DNA of 64,000 nt from Metridium senile (Eukaryota; Cnidaria; Anthozoa; Actiniaria; Metridiidae): positions 6,134,185 to 6,198,184 of the forward strand of contig OX459102.1 of assembly GCA_949775045.1 (NCBI GenBank), given 5' to 3'. The notes beneath the pieces were generated by a model. It was not told the origin of the DNA. It was given only the letters and a program-made list of their open reading frames with translations, and ran no database searches. Within the stretch, counting starts at the first letter, position 1, and each line of letters begins with the position of its first letter. Positions 31,495 to 43,555 of this stretch are shown here, piece by piece. The translations under genes and the position numbers were made by a program.

Positions 31495-31653
31495 ACATGC
31501 CCTGATTGTGGCCACAAAGTTGCAATAGCTAAAAGACAATGCCCCTATAAAGATTGTTTGGCGACCTTTCCAAAGAAGGAAAAAGACTTAACAAAGATAA
31601 AATGTATGGGACAAACCAACATTACCCAGCAACGCCATCATATGGAAAGACGT
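31495..31653 (+). CDS. Zinc-ribbon exon (copy 1)
   Basis: A 53-codon exon between an AG acceptor and the donor CGT/gtgagt. It encodes CPDCGHKVAIAKRQCPYKDC, a CxxC/CxxxxC zinc-ribbon-like pair, then a basic stretch ending QQRHHMERR. It is identical in layout to 43556-43714. In this copy the following exon has been left outside the duplication, so it is an orphan. Confidence 0.6.
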
Positions 31654-31732
31654 GTGAGTATACATGTATATATGTGCATTCTAGAGTGGTTTTCATATGA
31701 GTGGGATACGAAAATATTATGTACAGCTGTAT

Positions 31733-32032
31733 AGACCTTTTTCAAAAATCGTTGTTGCAACCGAAGTGATAGTCCACACTCTAAAGCCTGCAAAGGATGT
31801 CAGTTATATGGACATAATTTGTGATTTATTACACGTTTTTCAAAGAAATATTTATATTTAGATCTACCAAAACAACACTTTGTTGTGATTCTATAACACA
31901 AACACGTACAACTAAAATATGCTATAAATAAATCAATAAAAAGAGAAGAAATACCGACATCCTTTGTAGGCTTCAGAGTGTGTGCTTTGGCTTTATTTGC
32001 AACAACCTATTTTGAAATAGGTGTATAATGTA
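31733..32032. mobile_element. Mariner-like MITE (copy 1)
   Basis: Inverted ends of about 70 bp that include GTTGTTGCAAC, CACACTCT and AAGCCTGCAAAGGATGTC, starting with an ACCTTTTTCAAAA / ACCTATTTCAAAA terminus next to TA. Relatives are at 43793-44092 and 58143-58432. Confidence 0.65.
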
Positions 32033-32214
32033 GAATATTAGTCAATTAAATTAAATAAACTGCACCTTTATCATTATTATGTAAATAGTAAAACTTCTAC
32101 TTCTTCCAACTCTACTTTATAATTCTCTGACATCTACTTTTGAAGACATCAATGATTTTAACAACAAATTGTGGAATTGAAACTGAATTTTTCTATCGCA
32201 AGCACACTCAACGT

Positions 32215-32779
32215 GCATGTAGACCAAATCAATACAAAATCATTGCCTGTTTTATCTCTAGTTGACTTAGTTCTCTTCTCTGCTCTCAAGCCGCGTTCCC
32301 TGTTTATATTTACTTATAATCCAAATGTAAAACGTCAGCATTTCCTACCAGTAGGTAGACTAGTATTTACTCCCCATAATTAACTAGTACATTGTTTTGA
32401 ATGGAATGCACTAAGAATAAAATAACTAATTATTATTTATGTTATTGTAAATAAGATTACATGGCCCAAAATGCATTTCTATCTTGCAATAATGCACTAT
32501 TGAATATGCAGTACTCTGTATAACACAGATAAATTGATAAACAGAAAGGTATGGTCTGTGTTACATATTTTTGTCACTTTTATTATTACAAATAATTTTA
32601 ACTTCTAATATGCCGGAATCGTGATTTTAACATTAAAACTGACGGGATGGCGGTATATCAAATAAAAACGAGCGGGATAGCGGGATCAGGAAACTCCTAT
32701 TGTGGACCCTCCACCACCGCTACTTTCCTGATAAGCTTTTCAGTATTTAAAGAAATATATGATCTTCTCACATTTAGAG
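32215..32779. other. AT-rich spacer
   Basis: No gene recognised. cttttcagtatttaaagaaatat near 32738 could be an untranslated leader for the following gene. Confidence 0.35.
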
Positions 32780-33600
32780 ATGTCAAAGTTTGGCAATTCG
32801 AGCAGGTCTGTGAACGTTACACTCGCTACTCCAGCGAAAACAGTTGTAATGTTGGTCTGTAAACAAACACCTTTAAATGGTTACGCCAGTATTAAAAGGC
32901 CTAGTGAAAACACAGCCAGTAACACTTTCCCTAAGCAACGGAAATTACCGATGCAATTTGACGAAAGATTTTCCCCATGTATATGTCACCTCATAATATA
33001 TATTATCTGTTTGCTAACCAGTTTTACCCTCCAGTTTCAAGTAGCCACCATGGTGAACGAATCACCTAAAAAGTCTCTTTCCATCAGAGCAAATACTGAG
33101 GGGAAAATACTATTCCATGTGAAGAAGTCAAACACAAAATATGTTCCAGTTTCTAATTTTTCCTTTAGAATTGTTTCTTTTATTGAATTTGAGCCCGCCT
33201 TAAGTAAATATAATGGTTACCTTTTGGATGTCCAGCGATCAGATGGAGCAAGAATGTAAGTATAGCCTAACAGCATTGATATTGGTTTACTAATACAGTG
33301 TTTCTCATTTTAACTTGTAACATATCTTTCTGTTAATATATCTTTCCATAGGACATGCTTTTCTACTTGCGAAGAGCTTGGTTCGGCGAAAAGCTTTCTA
33401 ATCGCAGTCAACAGAACCTTCTTCCAAAGGGAGCGGTGATGTGGGAGTCAGTGTCCGACTCTCAGCTAAGAAGTTTTGTAATAAAGGAACTTGAGGAGTT
33501 CAACGAAAGGCAAGATACATTGGGAAAGAAGAAAAGGGCCGCTATGATAGTCGGGAGACAAAGAGACAGTGAGGTCTACGTGCTAAACGAAAACGTTCAG

Positions 33601-34135
33601 GTATTTATTACTTATTATATATTGTAGTTTAGTTTAGTTTTCTTTTATAATTAGATCGATGGAATTTTCGCAAAGTTTGCGAGAGTATTGGAAAAATTAT
33701 AATGAGGCTACTTAACAAAAACACACGCATGTGTGATGACGTGTTGAAGCTCAATGCATATCTATATTCCATATTTATGTGAAGAGCCTTTTAACGATTA
33801 GGTGTAGAGTATTAATACAGCATGCAGAAACAGAATTCTATATTCATTTCTAAGACTATCAATTCTAGATTGGATCAATTCATGCGAGTAGCGCAGAGTA
33901 GTCGACTTGCCCTCCCGAGGTCGGGGTGGCCTAAAGCGTTGTTAAAATAGCATACGTAAACAGGGAGCCAGGCTTAATCATATTTATTTTCTTTAGAAAG
34001 TTTACTGCTTTATTATATGTATTTTCCTTAGAAAATTTACTTTCGTCTTTATACGGGTTTCCTGTGTTTTGAGATCAACTCACTGTTGTTTGGGATCGGT
34101 TAACGGGTCACGTTTACGTTTGTAATTGGATATGG
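33601..34135. other. Intron sequence, nothing recognised
   Basis: 5' part of the second intron of the preceding gene, AT-rich and without repeats that I can place. Confidence 0.35.
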
Positions 34136-36295
34136 ACTCCCTAGTAAAAAAATTTCCGGAATTCCGGCGGAATACAGACCGGGATTTATCTGGAATTCCG
34201 GCGGAATGCCGGCGGAATACCGGCGGAATACCGTCCGGAATACAGGCGGGATTCCGTGCGGACTCCGTCCGGACCACCTGGTATTATTGCCGGCATCCGG
34301 CGGTATCCGGGTGGAATACCGGCGGAATTCCGGACGGTATTCCGGCGGAATTCCGGATAAATACCGGCCTATATTCCGGGTAAATTCCGGTGGAATACCG
34401 GTGGAATTCCGGCGGAATTCCGGGTAAATACCGGCCTATATTCCGGTTAAATTCCGGTGGAATACCGGTGGAATTCCGGCCGGAATACCCGGAATTATTG
34501 CCGGCATTCCGGCGGTATTGGATGAACACAAACTCATTCACGCTAGACTAAAACACATCGAGATAGATCAGAGTACAACACATTTATTTTCAAATATACT
34601 TCTGTGCAACAATATACATAAATAACATGCGTTTTTGACATGATTTACAAGCTTACAGATGTTATAAATTGAGGAATGAATCACATGGAAAATATTTTGA
34701 GTCACTTCTGAGGTACGTAGTTGGACGATTGAACTCACAAAGTTCGCCACATCTTTGCAATGAAGATGACTAGATATCTGAAATAAAAAGAAACCTTTTA
34801 GTTTAAGCTGCAAACTGAAAATGTGAATTTGAGGAATTTGACATATTTTTGGTAAAATTAACAGATTAGATTGTAATTTGTGAGGAGATATTCATCGATT
34901 TTCCGACTGAAGAATGCAAAAATATACTCACTGGATCTTCGGGAAATCAACGGAAAACTTGAAAAATAAACAATCTAAATTTATACTTACTCTATGAACA
35001 TAATTTCCATCCATGCAAAATGACTTTGGTTGTTTGGTCCGCCTCGGCTCTTTGAAAAGACAAGCAAACTTCCTCTCACGATTTTCTGATAAAAAAGCAT
35101 AAACATTACAATGACAAATCAAAGACACTTTGAGTAATCAACTTTCATCTTAAAACAATGTAATTTTAAAGTCTACTTACCTCAACAGCATTAAAAAGAC
35201 TTTATTTTCAGCACACTTTGCAAGTCCATTCAAGAACAAGAAATGGCGAGCTTTTTCACGATTTTCTGATAAAAAATGCACAGATTTCAGTGGTAGTTCT
35301 GAGCTACATTAACAATAAACAAAGAAAATATGAAATTCATAATTCTACTTACTTCAAATAGATAAAAAGGCCTGATTTAGGGTCTTTTCTATAGCAGAAA
35401 AAAAACTTTTACAAACAGGCAGACTTTGCAAACACACCAGCTTTGACAACTCACCATGCCAAACTTAGCAAACTCCCGCCTCATGTCGTCATGGACCAAT
35501 CAACAGGCTGCTTTTGATCATGTGACATCCTTGTGCCCTTGGATGACCTTTGGGTTTGGGCTTGTTTGTTTGCCTTGTTCTTTTTTCTTTCTTTCTTTTT
35601 TCTTTTTTGTATAATCACAATACAATAAAAAGCAATTGTTTTGATATTTTTTGAATTAAATAAAAATAAAAGGATTTTCAAAAATTGATTTTGGGAATTT
35701 CTGGATTTGATATATTATAGGGGATCAAGTCATTATAAAAAAACATCAGTTAATGTTTTCTTGACAGTTTTTTAGGGTAGGGAATATTTCCAGCTTCCGG
35801 AATAATACTCCGGACATCAGAAAAATATTCCGGACTCTGGAAAAATATTCCGGACTCCGGAAAAATATTCCGGATTCCGGCCAAATTCCAGATGAATTCC
35901 GGATCAAGAAAAACAATAATTTTCACTATTTTATAGAAAATAATAAACCATATAACGTTCCTAAGTGCTTTTTTCAAAGTTTTGGAGTTTTACAAAATAT
36001 TCCGGTTTCCGGAAAAAAAAATGGTTTCCGGATAAATTCCGGACGGATTCCGGATGAATTCCGGATTAAGAGAAAATTTGGTTTTCATTAATTTTATGAA
36101 GACAATCAAACCACAAATCCTTTTTAAATGGTTTTTTGGATGTTTTAGATTTTTTTAAAGGTTTCCGGCCTCCGGAAAAAAATCCATATACCACCGGAAT
36201 ACCGGCGGAATTCTGTCCGGAATTCCGGGTCCGAATGGAATTCCGCCGGTATTCCGCTGGGATTCCGCCGGTATTCCGGATTTTTTTTTACTAGG
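34136..36295. mobile_element. DNA element with TTCCGG subterminal arrays, about 2.2 kb
   Basis: The outer ends are inverted: CCCTAGTAAAAA on the left and TTTTTACTAGGG on the right. Just inside, arrays of GGAATACCGGCGGAATTCCG and variants fill 34155-34525, and again 35795-36275 in mostly inverse orientation. The middle (34560-35750) is AT-rich with a repeated cacgattttctgataaaaaa (about 35077 and 35258) and no recognised gene. A target duplication is uncertain (CT at both sides). The layout resembles a non-autonomous element of the CACTA type, but the superfamily is not established. Confidence 0.6.
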
Positions 36296-36809
36296 GCTAT
36301 AACCATCTCTATGGGTTGCCTGTTTTGTATTTGCCGGCTGACCGTGATTGATTTGGTCCAGATCAAAGCATACCCGATGCTTTACTCCCGTTTAAAAACG
36401 TTTGTCATGGCAGCAGAAGACGCCTTTTGTTTTCACTAGGCCCTCTCACTGGAATTATATTAAAAGTCTTTCTTATACCTTAACAGATTGACGGCGATGG
36501 AAAAAAGATCGCCCCAGAAGATGAAGAATACGTCTTCATGGTCCCTCTTATGAAAAGAATCACCCCTGCGGACAGTTTGTTGAAGGAGTATTTAAAATGC
36601 ACCCCTTCAACCATAACGCCAGAAATTTTCAATCAGCTGGCCGCAGGGGTGACAGAAGAATTCAACTGGTCGACGTTTATCGCCAGTGCAAAGGATTTCT
36701 TTGGGGAAAATTGTTTCCCGTTCCTGATGCTACTTGCTGGAGGTATATCAGCCTTTCATTATGAAAGATTGCTTGGTGTTGTTGGTAAGTGGTACATAAT
36801 AATAATATT

Positions 36810-37050
36810 AATGATGACTATGATGATGATGACTATGATGATGACTATGATGATGACGATGATGATGACGATGATGATGACGATGATGACGATGACGATG
36901 ATGATGAGGATGATGATGAGGAGGATAATAATAATGGTAATGATGATGATGAGGAGGAGGATAATAATAATGGTAATGATGACGATGATGATAATAATGA
37001 AAATAATAATATGAGGATGATTATGATCATAATAATAATAATAATATAAT
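36810..37050. repeat. GATGAT/GACGAT microsatellite
   Basis: Imperfect GAT-based trinucleotide repeats with GAGGAG and AATAAT blocks. Asp, Met and Ser runs in various frames are artefacts. It lies just after the donor at 36784. Confidence 0.9.
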
Positions 37051-37641
37051 GATGATCTTATTAGCGACAAAACTCAAAATTAATTCACCCTAGATGGAAG
37101 ATTATACCTTAGGCATGTTCAGAGTATTCATTTTGAGTATATTTCAGTAAAGGATATTGAAAAATGTCGAGAATTTCGTCATAATAAGCCTTTCAAGTTT
37201 CGCCCGCTTTGCTGGTGGTATTGACATGTCCACCAGAACGCTTTTGCCATAGATTTCTTACCAACAGCGCGTCATGTTTGATTGTCAATAATTCCGAAAC
37301 GAAATGCTCTATAAGCTTGAAACTTTACCAGTTCATGTAGTTTTAACCGCTTTACAATATTATATAAGTTATATTTTACTACGATGCAAAATCAAAATCT
37401 TGAAAAAGATAATCCTGTATGTGAAAAAATAAGCTTACATTTGACGTCAAGCGCGTAAAACACAACACTTCGGGACTTCTTGAAAGGGTCTATAACTTCG
37501 TGAAATATAAGAATGTATATACATTAAATCGCACATTTACAGCTATATATAATCATTTGAGATAATAATAAGAAGTTTTAAGAGGTTGTTATTACATGTA
37601 GAAATGAATATATCGGCGGTATCACAGTTTTTTTTACCTAC
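37051..37641. other. Spacer, intron of the minus-strand gene
   Basis: No coding signal. It would be intronic for the minus-strand KDZ-like gene if that gene continues to lower coordinates. Confidence 0.35.
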
Positions 37642-38384
37642 CTAAGACTTGGTAGCCAGTCGTAAAGTGCTTTGTCCATGTATGTTACATTTGATATTTC
37701 TATAATAACAGATGCAAATTTCTTTGGGTAGTAGTGGACCCCCACTTCATCGGTATAATTGGTAATGCCATATTTCACTTTGCATTTATTGCATTCCAGT
37801 AGTATCTTGCTGGACGGCTGTGGTCCAGACAAAGTGAAAACAATGGCATTGGTGGCCTTGTTGTGCATTGTTAGTGTTTCTTCACAACACAAACACATCT
37901 TCACGGGCGGACAAAGAAATTTGTTGTACCGTAGTTTACCTTGTCCAGTTAGTCTCCAAAGACCTTCACCCAAACTCAAATCTTCTTTGAGAAACAAGGG
38001 ACAATACTGCTCTAGAAATCTCACGTACATCTCCATGTGGTTAGGTGACATAGATGAGAATCCATGATGCAGCATTATTTCAGATATCAAAAGATATCTC
38101 AACGACACACTCGTGCCACGTGAAATAATGCTGTATGATGGCGGGACATGATTCATGGCCATTTTCAGAAAAAGTACACCACGAAAAGTGACTTTTCCAG
38201 AAAGGATTACCAAGGCATAATCCTCGCTCAGATCTAATTCTTTGTCGATCACAGAACCCTGAAGATTTTTGAGTTGCTGAAATACTTCGTCGACTTCCTT
38301 TTGAAACAACTTTTTTTCAGCCAAACGTTTCTCGATCCTGTCCGGCAGAAAACATTCAGCGTTGAAACGTCTTCTGCTAGACAT
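37642..38384 (-). CDS. First exon of a KDZ-transposon-associated cysteine-cluster protein
   Basis: The ATG at 38384 (MSSRRRFNAECFLPDRI) opens 247 codons ending at a GT donor (AGTCTTAG, then gtaggt). An N-terminal helical half (LAEKKLFQKEVDEVFQQLK) is followed by an all-alpha segment and a cysteine cluster: VKMCLCCEETLTMH, then ECNKCKVKYGITNY and VHYYPKKFASVI. The CxxC...CxxC spacing with the YY block resembles the CxC5/CxC6 clusters described with KDZ (Kyakuja-Dileera-Zisupton) transposases. The catalytic exons were not found downstream on this strand. The exon is intact. The alternative is an unrelated zinc-binding host protein. Confidence 0.5.
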
Positions 38385-38699
38385 GGTCCTTTTCTAGCTA
38401 CACTACCATGTAGGTATTCAAAACATTAAATTCTTTATAACTACTCGACCGATTCAAAACCCTTGCTTACAAAGGCTACAATCTTCGCACCACACGGACT
38501 ATTTATAGCTACTTGAAAACGAGGCACCACAGGAAACCCAAATAGATGAAGAGCCCACGGTCAATCGTCCAGCGGAAATTAAAATTGAAATAAATCGAAA
38601 GCGGCGAAAAATTGTTTAGTTTAATTAATATATTAACCTAATAAAATGGATAGGTGAAACAAGTTAATCAAATACTTATGTCTTTACTATTAAAACTTT

Positions 38700-39120
38700 G
38701 CATATTTACGGCCATTCCAATCCATTTTTTCGATAATCTTCGATATCAATAGATAAAAATTAATCGACTGAATTTAGTCGAAAACAATGATGCAAATTAA
38801 TCTATCACCCAGTTTGTGGGACTATTGTAAACTGACTGACAAAAATTCCGTATCTAAACATCAACCACCAATTACCACAAATCAACTACAGTTTAATTTT
38901 CAAATAACAATTCAACAGGCATTTTCTGTTATCCAATTGAATGATCAATACGATTTAGGTGTTCCGGCTCAAACATTGCCGGTTCGATAAAATCAATACA
39001 ATCGATGTGATCGATATAATCACATCAAAATATTTTGTTGTGATTATCGATTTTCATTGATTTCATTGATCAGTTTTCGATGATCAATTTTCATCGATGA
39101 CCCATCGATTGGTATATGGC
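38700..39120. repeat. ATCGAT-rich stretch
   Basis: Many ATCGAT, TCGATT and TCATCGAT words, similar in style to 52195-52320 and 52690-52850. Possibly derived from one dispersed satellite-like family. Confidence 0.45.
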
Positions 39121-39144
39121 CAGGTAACAAAGTATGCCTTAAAA

Positions 39145-39785
39145 TACAGAAATATGGTACTGTGGTACTTTGGTACTTTGGTACTGTGATACTGTGATAC
39201 TGTGGTACTTTGATACTTTGGTACTGTGATACTGTGATACTGTGATACTGTGATACTGTGATACTGTGGTACTATGGTACTGTGATACTGTGATACTGTG
39301 GTACTATGATACTGTGATAGTATGGTACTGTGGTACTGTGGTACTATGATACTGTGGTACTGTGATACTGTGATACTGTGGTACTGTGGTACTGAGATAC
39401 TGTGGTACTGAGATACTGTGGTACTGAGATACTGTGGTACTGAGATACTGAGATACTGTGGTACTGTGGTACTGTGGTACTGTGGTACTGTGGTACTGTG
39501 GTACTGTGGTACTGTGGTACTGTGGTACTGTGGTACTGTGGTACTGTGGTACTGTGGTACTGTGGTACTGTGGTACTGTGGTACTGTGGTACTGTGGTAC
39601 TGTGGTACTGTGGTACTGTGGTACTGTGGTACTGTGGTACTGTGGTACTGTGGTACTGTGGTACTGTGGTACTGTGGTACTGTGGTACTGTGGTACTGTG
39701 GTACTGTGGTACTGTGGTACTGTGGTACTGTGATACTGTGATACTGAGATACTGAGATACTGAGATACTGAGATACTGTGATACT
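39145..39785. repeat. GTACTGTG satellite, 8-bp unit
   Basis: About 80 units of an 8-mer (GTACTGTG, with GATACTGT, GTACTTTG and GATACTGA variants at the edges). The centre 39457-39730 is homogeneous, a gradient typical of a slippage- or unequal-exchange-driven array. Open frames of eight-residue periodicity on both strands are artefacts. Confidence 0.95.
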
Positions 39786-39942
39786 AGGTATCGATAGCTG
39801 CTATATTTTGGTATACAATAGTGCACAATAGTAGTACAGTACACAATAGTAGTACACAATACAATAATGCGTATAGGTACTATGTGGTACTTGTAGCAAG
39901 AAAACAATTATGGTTTGCTGTTCCTATTTCTGGCATGGTATA

Positions 39943-41208
39943 AGTTGTTCATGATACTTTACTTGATAGACTTGCTCAACGGTTTGGAATCGGTGAAGTC
40001 GTGTTAAGCTGGTTTAGATCCTACCTTTCTAACAGGAAGCAATTTGTTGGCATCAATGATAGTGCATCCTGTCTCGTCAATCTTGATGTTGGAGTTCCGC
40101 AAGGTTCTGTATTGGGCCCTATACTCTATCTGCTCTACACCTCTCCGCTGGCTGACATTCTTAAGCGACATAATCTCAACTATCATTTCTACGCTGACGA
40201 TTCTCAGCTTTATATATCTTTCAAGGGTGATGACAAACTTGCACAATCTAGACAGTCGTTAGAGGAATGCCTAACTGACATTTCCAGGTGGATGCTTTCC
40301 AATGGTTTAAAGTTAAACCACAATAAGACTGAACTGATGTGCATCCACTCTAGATTTCAAGATCGTCCTCCCTTGAATGAGATTATTGTCTGTGGTGATA
40401 CCATTGTCCCTTGCATGTCAGCTGTTAACCTTGGAGTTGTCTTCGACCAATGTATGACTGGGGTTCTCCAAGTTAACAATATCTGTAAAGCGTCTTACAT
40501 TCACTTGCGAAATCTGTCAACTATCAGGAAATACTTGACGTCTAATGCTGCTCAATCTGTTATTCATGCCTTTATCTCTTCTAAACTTGACTACTGTAAT
40601 GCTCTACTTTATGGACTTCCTAAATATGTTGTTGAGAGGCTGCAACGCATTCAGAACTCTGCTGCCCGTGTTGTCACTTTTTCCAGGAAATTTGACCATA
40701 TAACTCCTGTGTTGGTTGACTTGCACTGGTTGCCAGTATATTATAGAGTCATCTTTAAGATGCTGTTGTTGACCTACAAGGCCTTGCATGGCCTTGCTCC
40801 AACATATCTGTCTGATCTTCTGTGTTATCGTACTACATCTTATTCTCTCCGTTCTGTTTCTAATAAACTTCTGGTTGAACCTAAGGCTAGGCTTAAGACT
40901 TATGGTTTCAGATCTTTTTCGTTTGCGGCCCCAAGATTGTGGAATAGGCTCCCTTTTGTGATCCGCTCTTGTACCACTGTTCCTTCTTTTAAAAGTAAGC
41001 TGAAAACACATTTATTTACTCTGTTTCTAAATAATAGTAATTATATCTAGACGTATTATGTATTTATCATTTATTTATTATCATTACTTAATTAACGTTG
41101 TAAATATATATCGATTGTATATATTGTAAATAGATTAGTATAGTTGTAAAGCGCCTTGGACAATTTGGAAAGGAGCGCTTTATAAATAAACATTATTATT
41201 ATTATTAA
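39943..41208 (+). pseudogene. 5'-truncated CR1/L2-like LINE reverse transcriptase
   Basis: A frame from about 39943 (VVHDTLLDRLAQRFGIG) through 41050 holds SWFRSYLSNRKQFV, VGVPQGSVLGPILYLLY, the catalytic FYADDSQLYI, KLDYCNALLYGLPK, RIQNSAARVV, DLHWLPVYYRVIFKM and APRLWNRLPFVIR. The retained frame is open; the N-terminal half of the protein is missing. The 3' end has aaagcgccttgga and an ATT tail at 41190-41207. It is clearly related to, but distinct from, the LINE at 24093. It ends exactly where a BEL/Pao frame begins, so it inserted into that older element. Confidence 0.8.
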
Positions 41209-41210
41209 CA

Positions 41211-41929
41211 GCCCTCGTTTTCAAGTTCATCAATGTACTGTGGCGTAAAGACAACCAAAAGAGCCTATCAGCAGACGATCTACAGTTAGCAGACAAGGTA
41301 TGGACTAGAAGCATACAGAGAAGCTCATTTCACGACGAGTACCAAGCGCTCATCAACCAGAAGACTAGAGAATCTCACAGATATAATCAACTGAACCTGT
41401 TGATGGATGATGAAGGTCTCATACGTTGTCAAGGTCGCATTGAACAGTCAACAGTGACACAAGAAACAAAACATCCAATTCTGATGCCTTCCCGTCATCC
41501 CTATACAGTATTTCTGATTAAGGAACGACACGAGAGTGTACACCACAATGGAATCAGAGAGACATTGAATGCCATTAGGCAGACCCATTGGATCGTCAAG
41601 GGAAGAGAGAAAGTTAAAAGAGTAACAACGAAGTGCGTCATTTGCCGCAGATACGATGGCAGGCCTTACAGCTCACCACCGATGCCAGATCTGCCAGACA
41701 TTAGAGTATGCGAAGCCCCGCCGTTCTCATACACAGGTATCGACTTTGCGGGACCATTGTACGTACGATGTGAATCAACAAAAGAATCAAAGAAGGCGTA
41801 CTGCTGTCTTTTTACTTGTGCCTCAACTCGAGCTGTCCATCTAGAGCTTACAGATCGACTGACAGTCAAGTTATTCCTACAAGTGTTCAGACGTTTCACC
41901 AGTAGAAGAGGTTTACCTATCGAGATGCT
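41211..41929 (+). pseudogene. BEL/Pao retrotransposon integrase fragment
   Basis: An open frame from 41211 reads LLMDDEGLIRCQGRIEQ, KHPILMPSRHPYTVFLIKE, HESVHHNG with CVIC (the HHCC zinc site), then the integrase core FSYTGIDFAGPLYV (first Asp), CLFTCASTRAVHLELTD (second acidic region) and FRRFTSRRGLPIEMLS. It stops where the duplicated SWIM-YqaJ block begins, before the residues expected at the end of the core. This is the usual BEL/Pao signature. No LTRs are seen. The RNase H-like piece at 48377 may come from the same family. Confidence 0.8.
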
Positions 41930-42801
41930 GAGTCCTTTTCAAGTCGCATGAAAAGACAAAAGATCAAAGCAACAAGGAAAACCAAAGAATGGCATGTGAC
42001 ACACTAAGGGATGTTTTACCTGACTCAGTTTCATCTTAATAAATAATGTAGAGTTTAATCATGAGGAACAGTGCGAGGAATTACTTTGTACTGAAATAAT
42101 GAACAACACTAGCCCATTGCCTTCATTTGACAACAAACAACTTAGTGCTGCTGATATTGAAAGCATCGAAAAAGCAACAATAGGGCAGTCAGGCAATGAT
42201 TTATGGAAAGAATACCGAAAAGGGAGGATCACTGCATCAAATTTCTACAGGGTGTATACAAGAGTTGAAACTTTACAGACATTGGGAGGAGATGCAAGTA
42301 AGCTGGTGAATACTTTACAGGGTTTAAGTAGACCCCCAGCAGAATTGAAAGTATGGACGTGAAATGGAGGAGGTTGCGAAAAAACATTATGTGAAGCAGT
42401 ATGAGGAACATCATAAAGATGTCAAATACAGAGAATGTGGTTTGTTTATCTATGAAAGCAAACAATATATAGGTGCATCTCCTGACCTTATGTTAGAATG
42501 TTCCTGTTGTGGGAAAGGAGTTATGGAAATAAAGTGTCCATATTCAATTGTGAATGAGATACCACCGCAGCAAAACTTGCCGTACCTTGTTAACAGTGAT
42601 GGAAATGTACTTCTGAAGCACAACCATCAGTACTTTGCCAAGATCCAAGGGCAAATGGCTGTGACAGGGAGGCACTGGTGCCTTTTTTTGGTGTACACCA
42701 ACAAGGGACAATATGTAGAAACAATTCAATTCAACAAACAATATTGGAATAGATTAGAACAGAACCCCACATGGTTTTATGACAATTTTCTAACTCAATA
42801 G
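41930..42801 (+). pseudogene. YqaJ-like exonuclease gene, copy 2
   Basis: Copy 2 of the SWIM-YqaJ gene lacks the SWIM exons. Its first 120 bases have small changes that disturb the frame relative to copy 1; then 42099-42362 is open (DNKQLSAADIESIEKATIG, DLWKEYRKGRITASNFYRVY). An 8-bp deletion near 42352 (CCCTTAAG in copy 1) breaks the frame, which reopens at 42364-42801 with the catalytic IGASPDLMLE and VMEIKCPYS motifs. Copy 1 lacks this deletion and copy 2 lacks the copy 1 frameshift, so each preserves what the other lost. Confidence 0.75.
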
Positions 42802-43555
42802 ATTGCTTGCACCAAACTCATTGAACAAAAATGAATTTTATTAGTATAATTATTACACAGGCGATTGTGGGTGATTGTTTCATGTGTGTCATCAGAATTA
42901 AGAAGAAATAGTTTTTCATCAAAATTGGCCTTTTATTTTTATATTTTGAAATAATCACATGTGTATTTATATTAAAACAGTTATTATCCTCAGGCTTGAT
43001 AAATAATAACCACAACTGAGTCAATGGTTATTGTTTGTCAATATTCACCTTGCCTTTGGCAAATAATTGTTAAGTAGCAGTGTTACTTGGAGTATAAAAA
43101 GAACATACTTGTTAAGAAGGATTGGGCTCCCTGTGTACTAGCTAGATGACCGGTGAGGCCTTGCGGGTTTAGAGAGCACATGGTGTGCTTTTGACTGACT
43201 TTCATGCATAGGTTAGTTCAGGGATTCTATATAGTTTGCTTTAGTTTTCTTAAACAAAAGGTTTCCAAATGTGATCTCTCGGAAACAAGTTGGCATACAC
43301 TAAAATCTATATATTAAATACAATAATAGTTTACAACAATAGTTGAGTTTTGCAGTTAAAATGCTTGCACCATGGGATGGGCATAGCCCATTCACTATAA
43401 TGTACAAAAAAAAATAGGTACACACCATTTAATGTTTTTCAAAAAATTGGGAGCTCCGCCTTTAGATTTACCTAATTTGTATATTATATATATTATAGCT
43501 ACTGATAATGAAAGAACATTACAGACATCTGATAATTGATTGTTTATTTATATAG

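Larger units (their letters stand above)
30034..32214. repeat. Segmental duplication, copy 1 (with 17174-17350)
   Basis: Together with 17174-17350 this matches 41930-44274 almost throughout, at a few percent divergence by eye. The duplicated unit covers the end of the SWIM gene, the YqaJ part, a fold-back relic, a zinc-ribbon exon and a MITE. Identity ends at 32214 / 44274 after AGCACACTCAACGT. Confidence 0.92.
32780..36784 (+). pseudogene. Unidentified spliced gene, three exons seen, one frameshift
   Basis: Exon 1 ends at 33255. It has an ATG at 32780 (SKFGNSSRSVNVTLATPAK) and another at 33050 in a full Kozak context, GCCACCATGG, opening VNESPKKSLSIRANTEGKI. Exon 2 is 33352-33600 (CFSTCEELGSAKSFLIAVN, a frameshift near 33425, then MWESVSDSQLRSFVIKELEE and IVGRQRDSEVYVLNENVQ). 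Exon 3 is 36487-36784 (APEDEEYVFMVPLMKRIT, FNQLAAGVTEEFNWSTF, FPFLMLLAGGISAFHYERLL). More exons must lie beyond but were not found; the sequence then becomes a GAT repeat and the opposite-strand KDZ exon. I do not recognise the family; the intact wording on both sides of the frameshift suggests a recent break. The 2.9-kb intron holds a large TTCCGG element. Confidence 0.5.

Noticed and set aside
34080..34541. Arg/Asn/Gly-rich frames (GIPAEFRRN-type) across the TTCCGG array
   Set aside because: Open in several frames because the repeat lacks stops; no splice or family support.
36759..37070. Asp-, Met-, Ser- and Ile-rich frames
   Set aside because: GAT/GAC microsatellite immediately after a splice donor.
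39344..39907. Several VLWYCGTV- and VPQYHSTT-type open frames
   Set aside because: The 8-bp satellite stays open in all frames; no flanking coding sequence.
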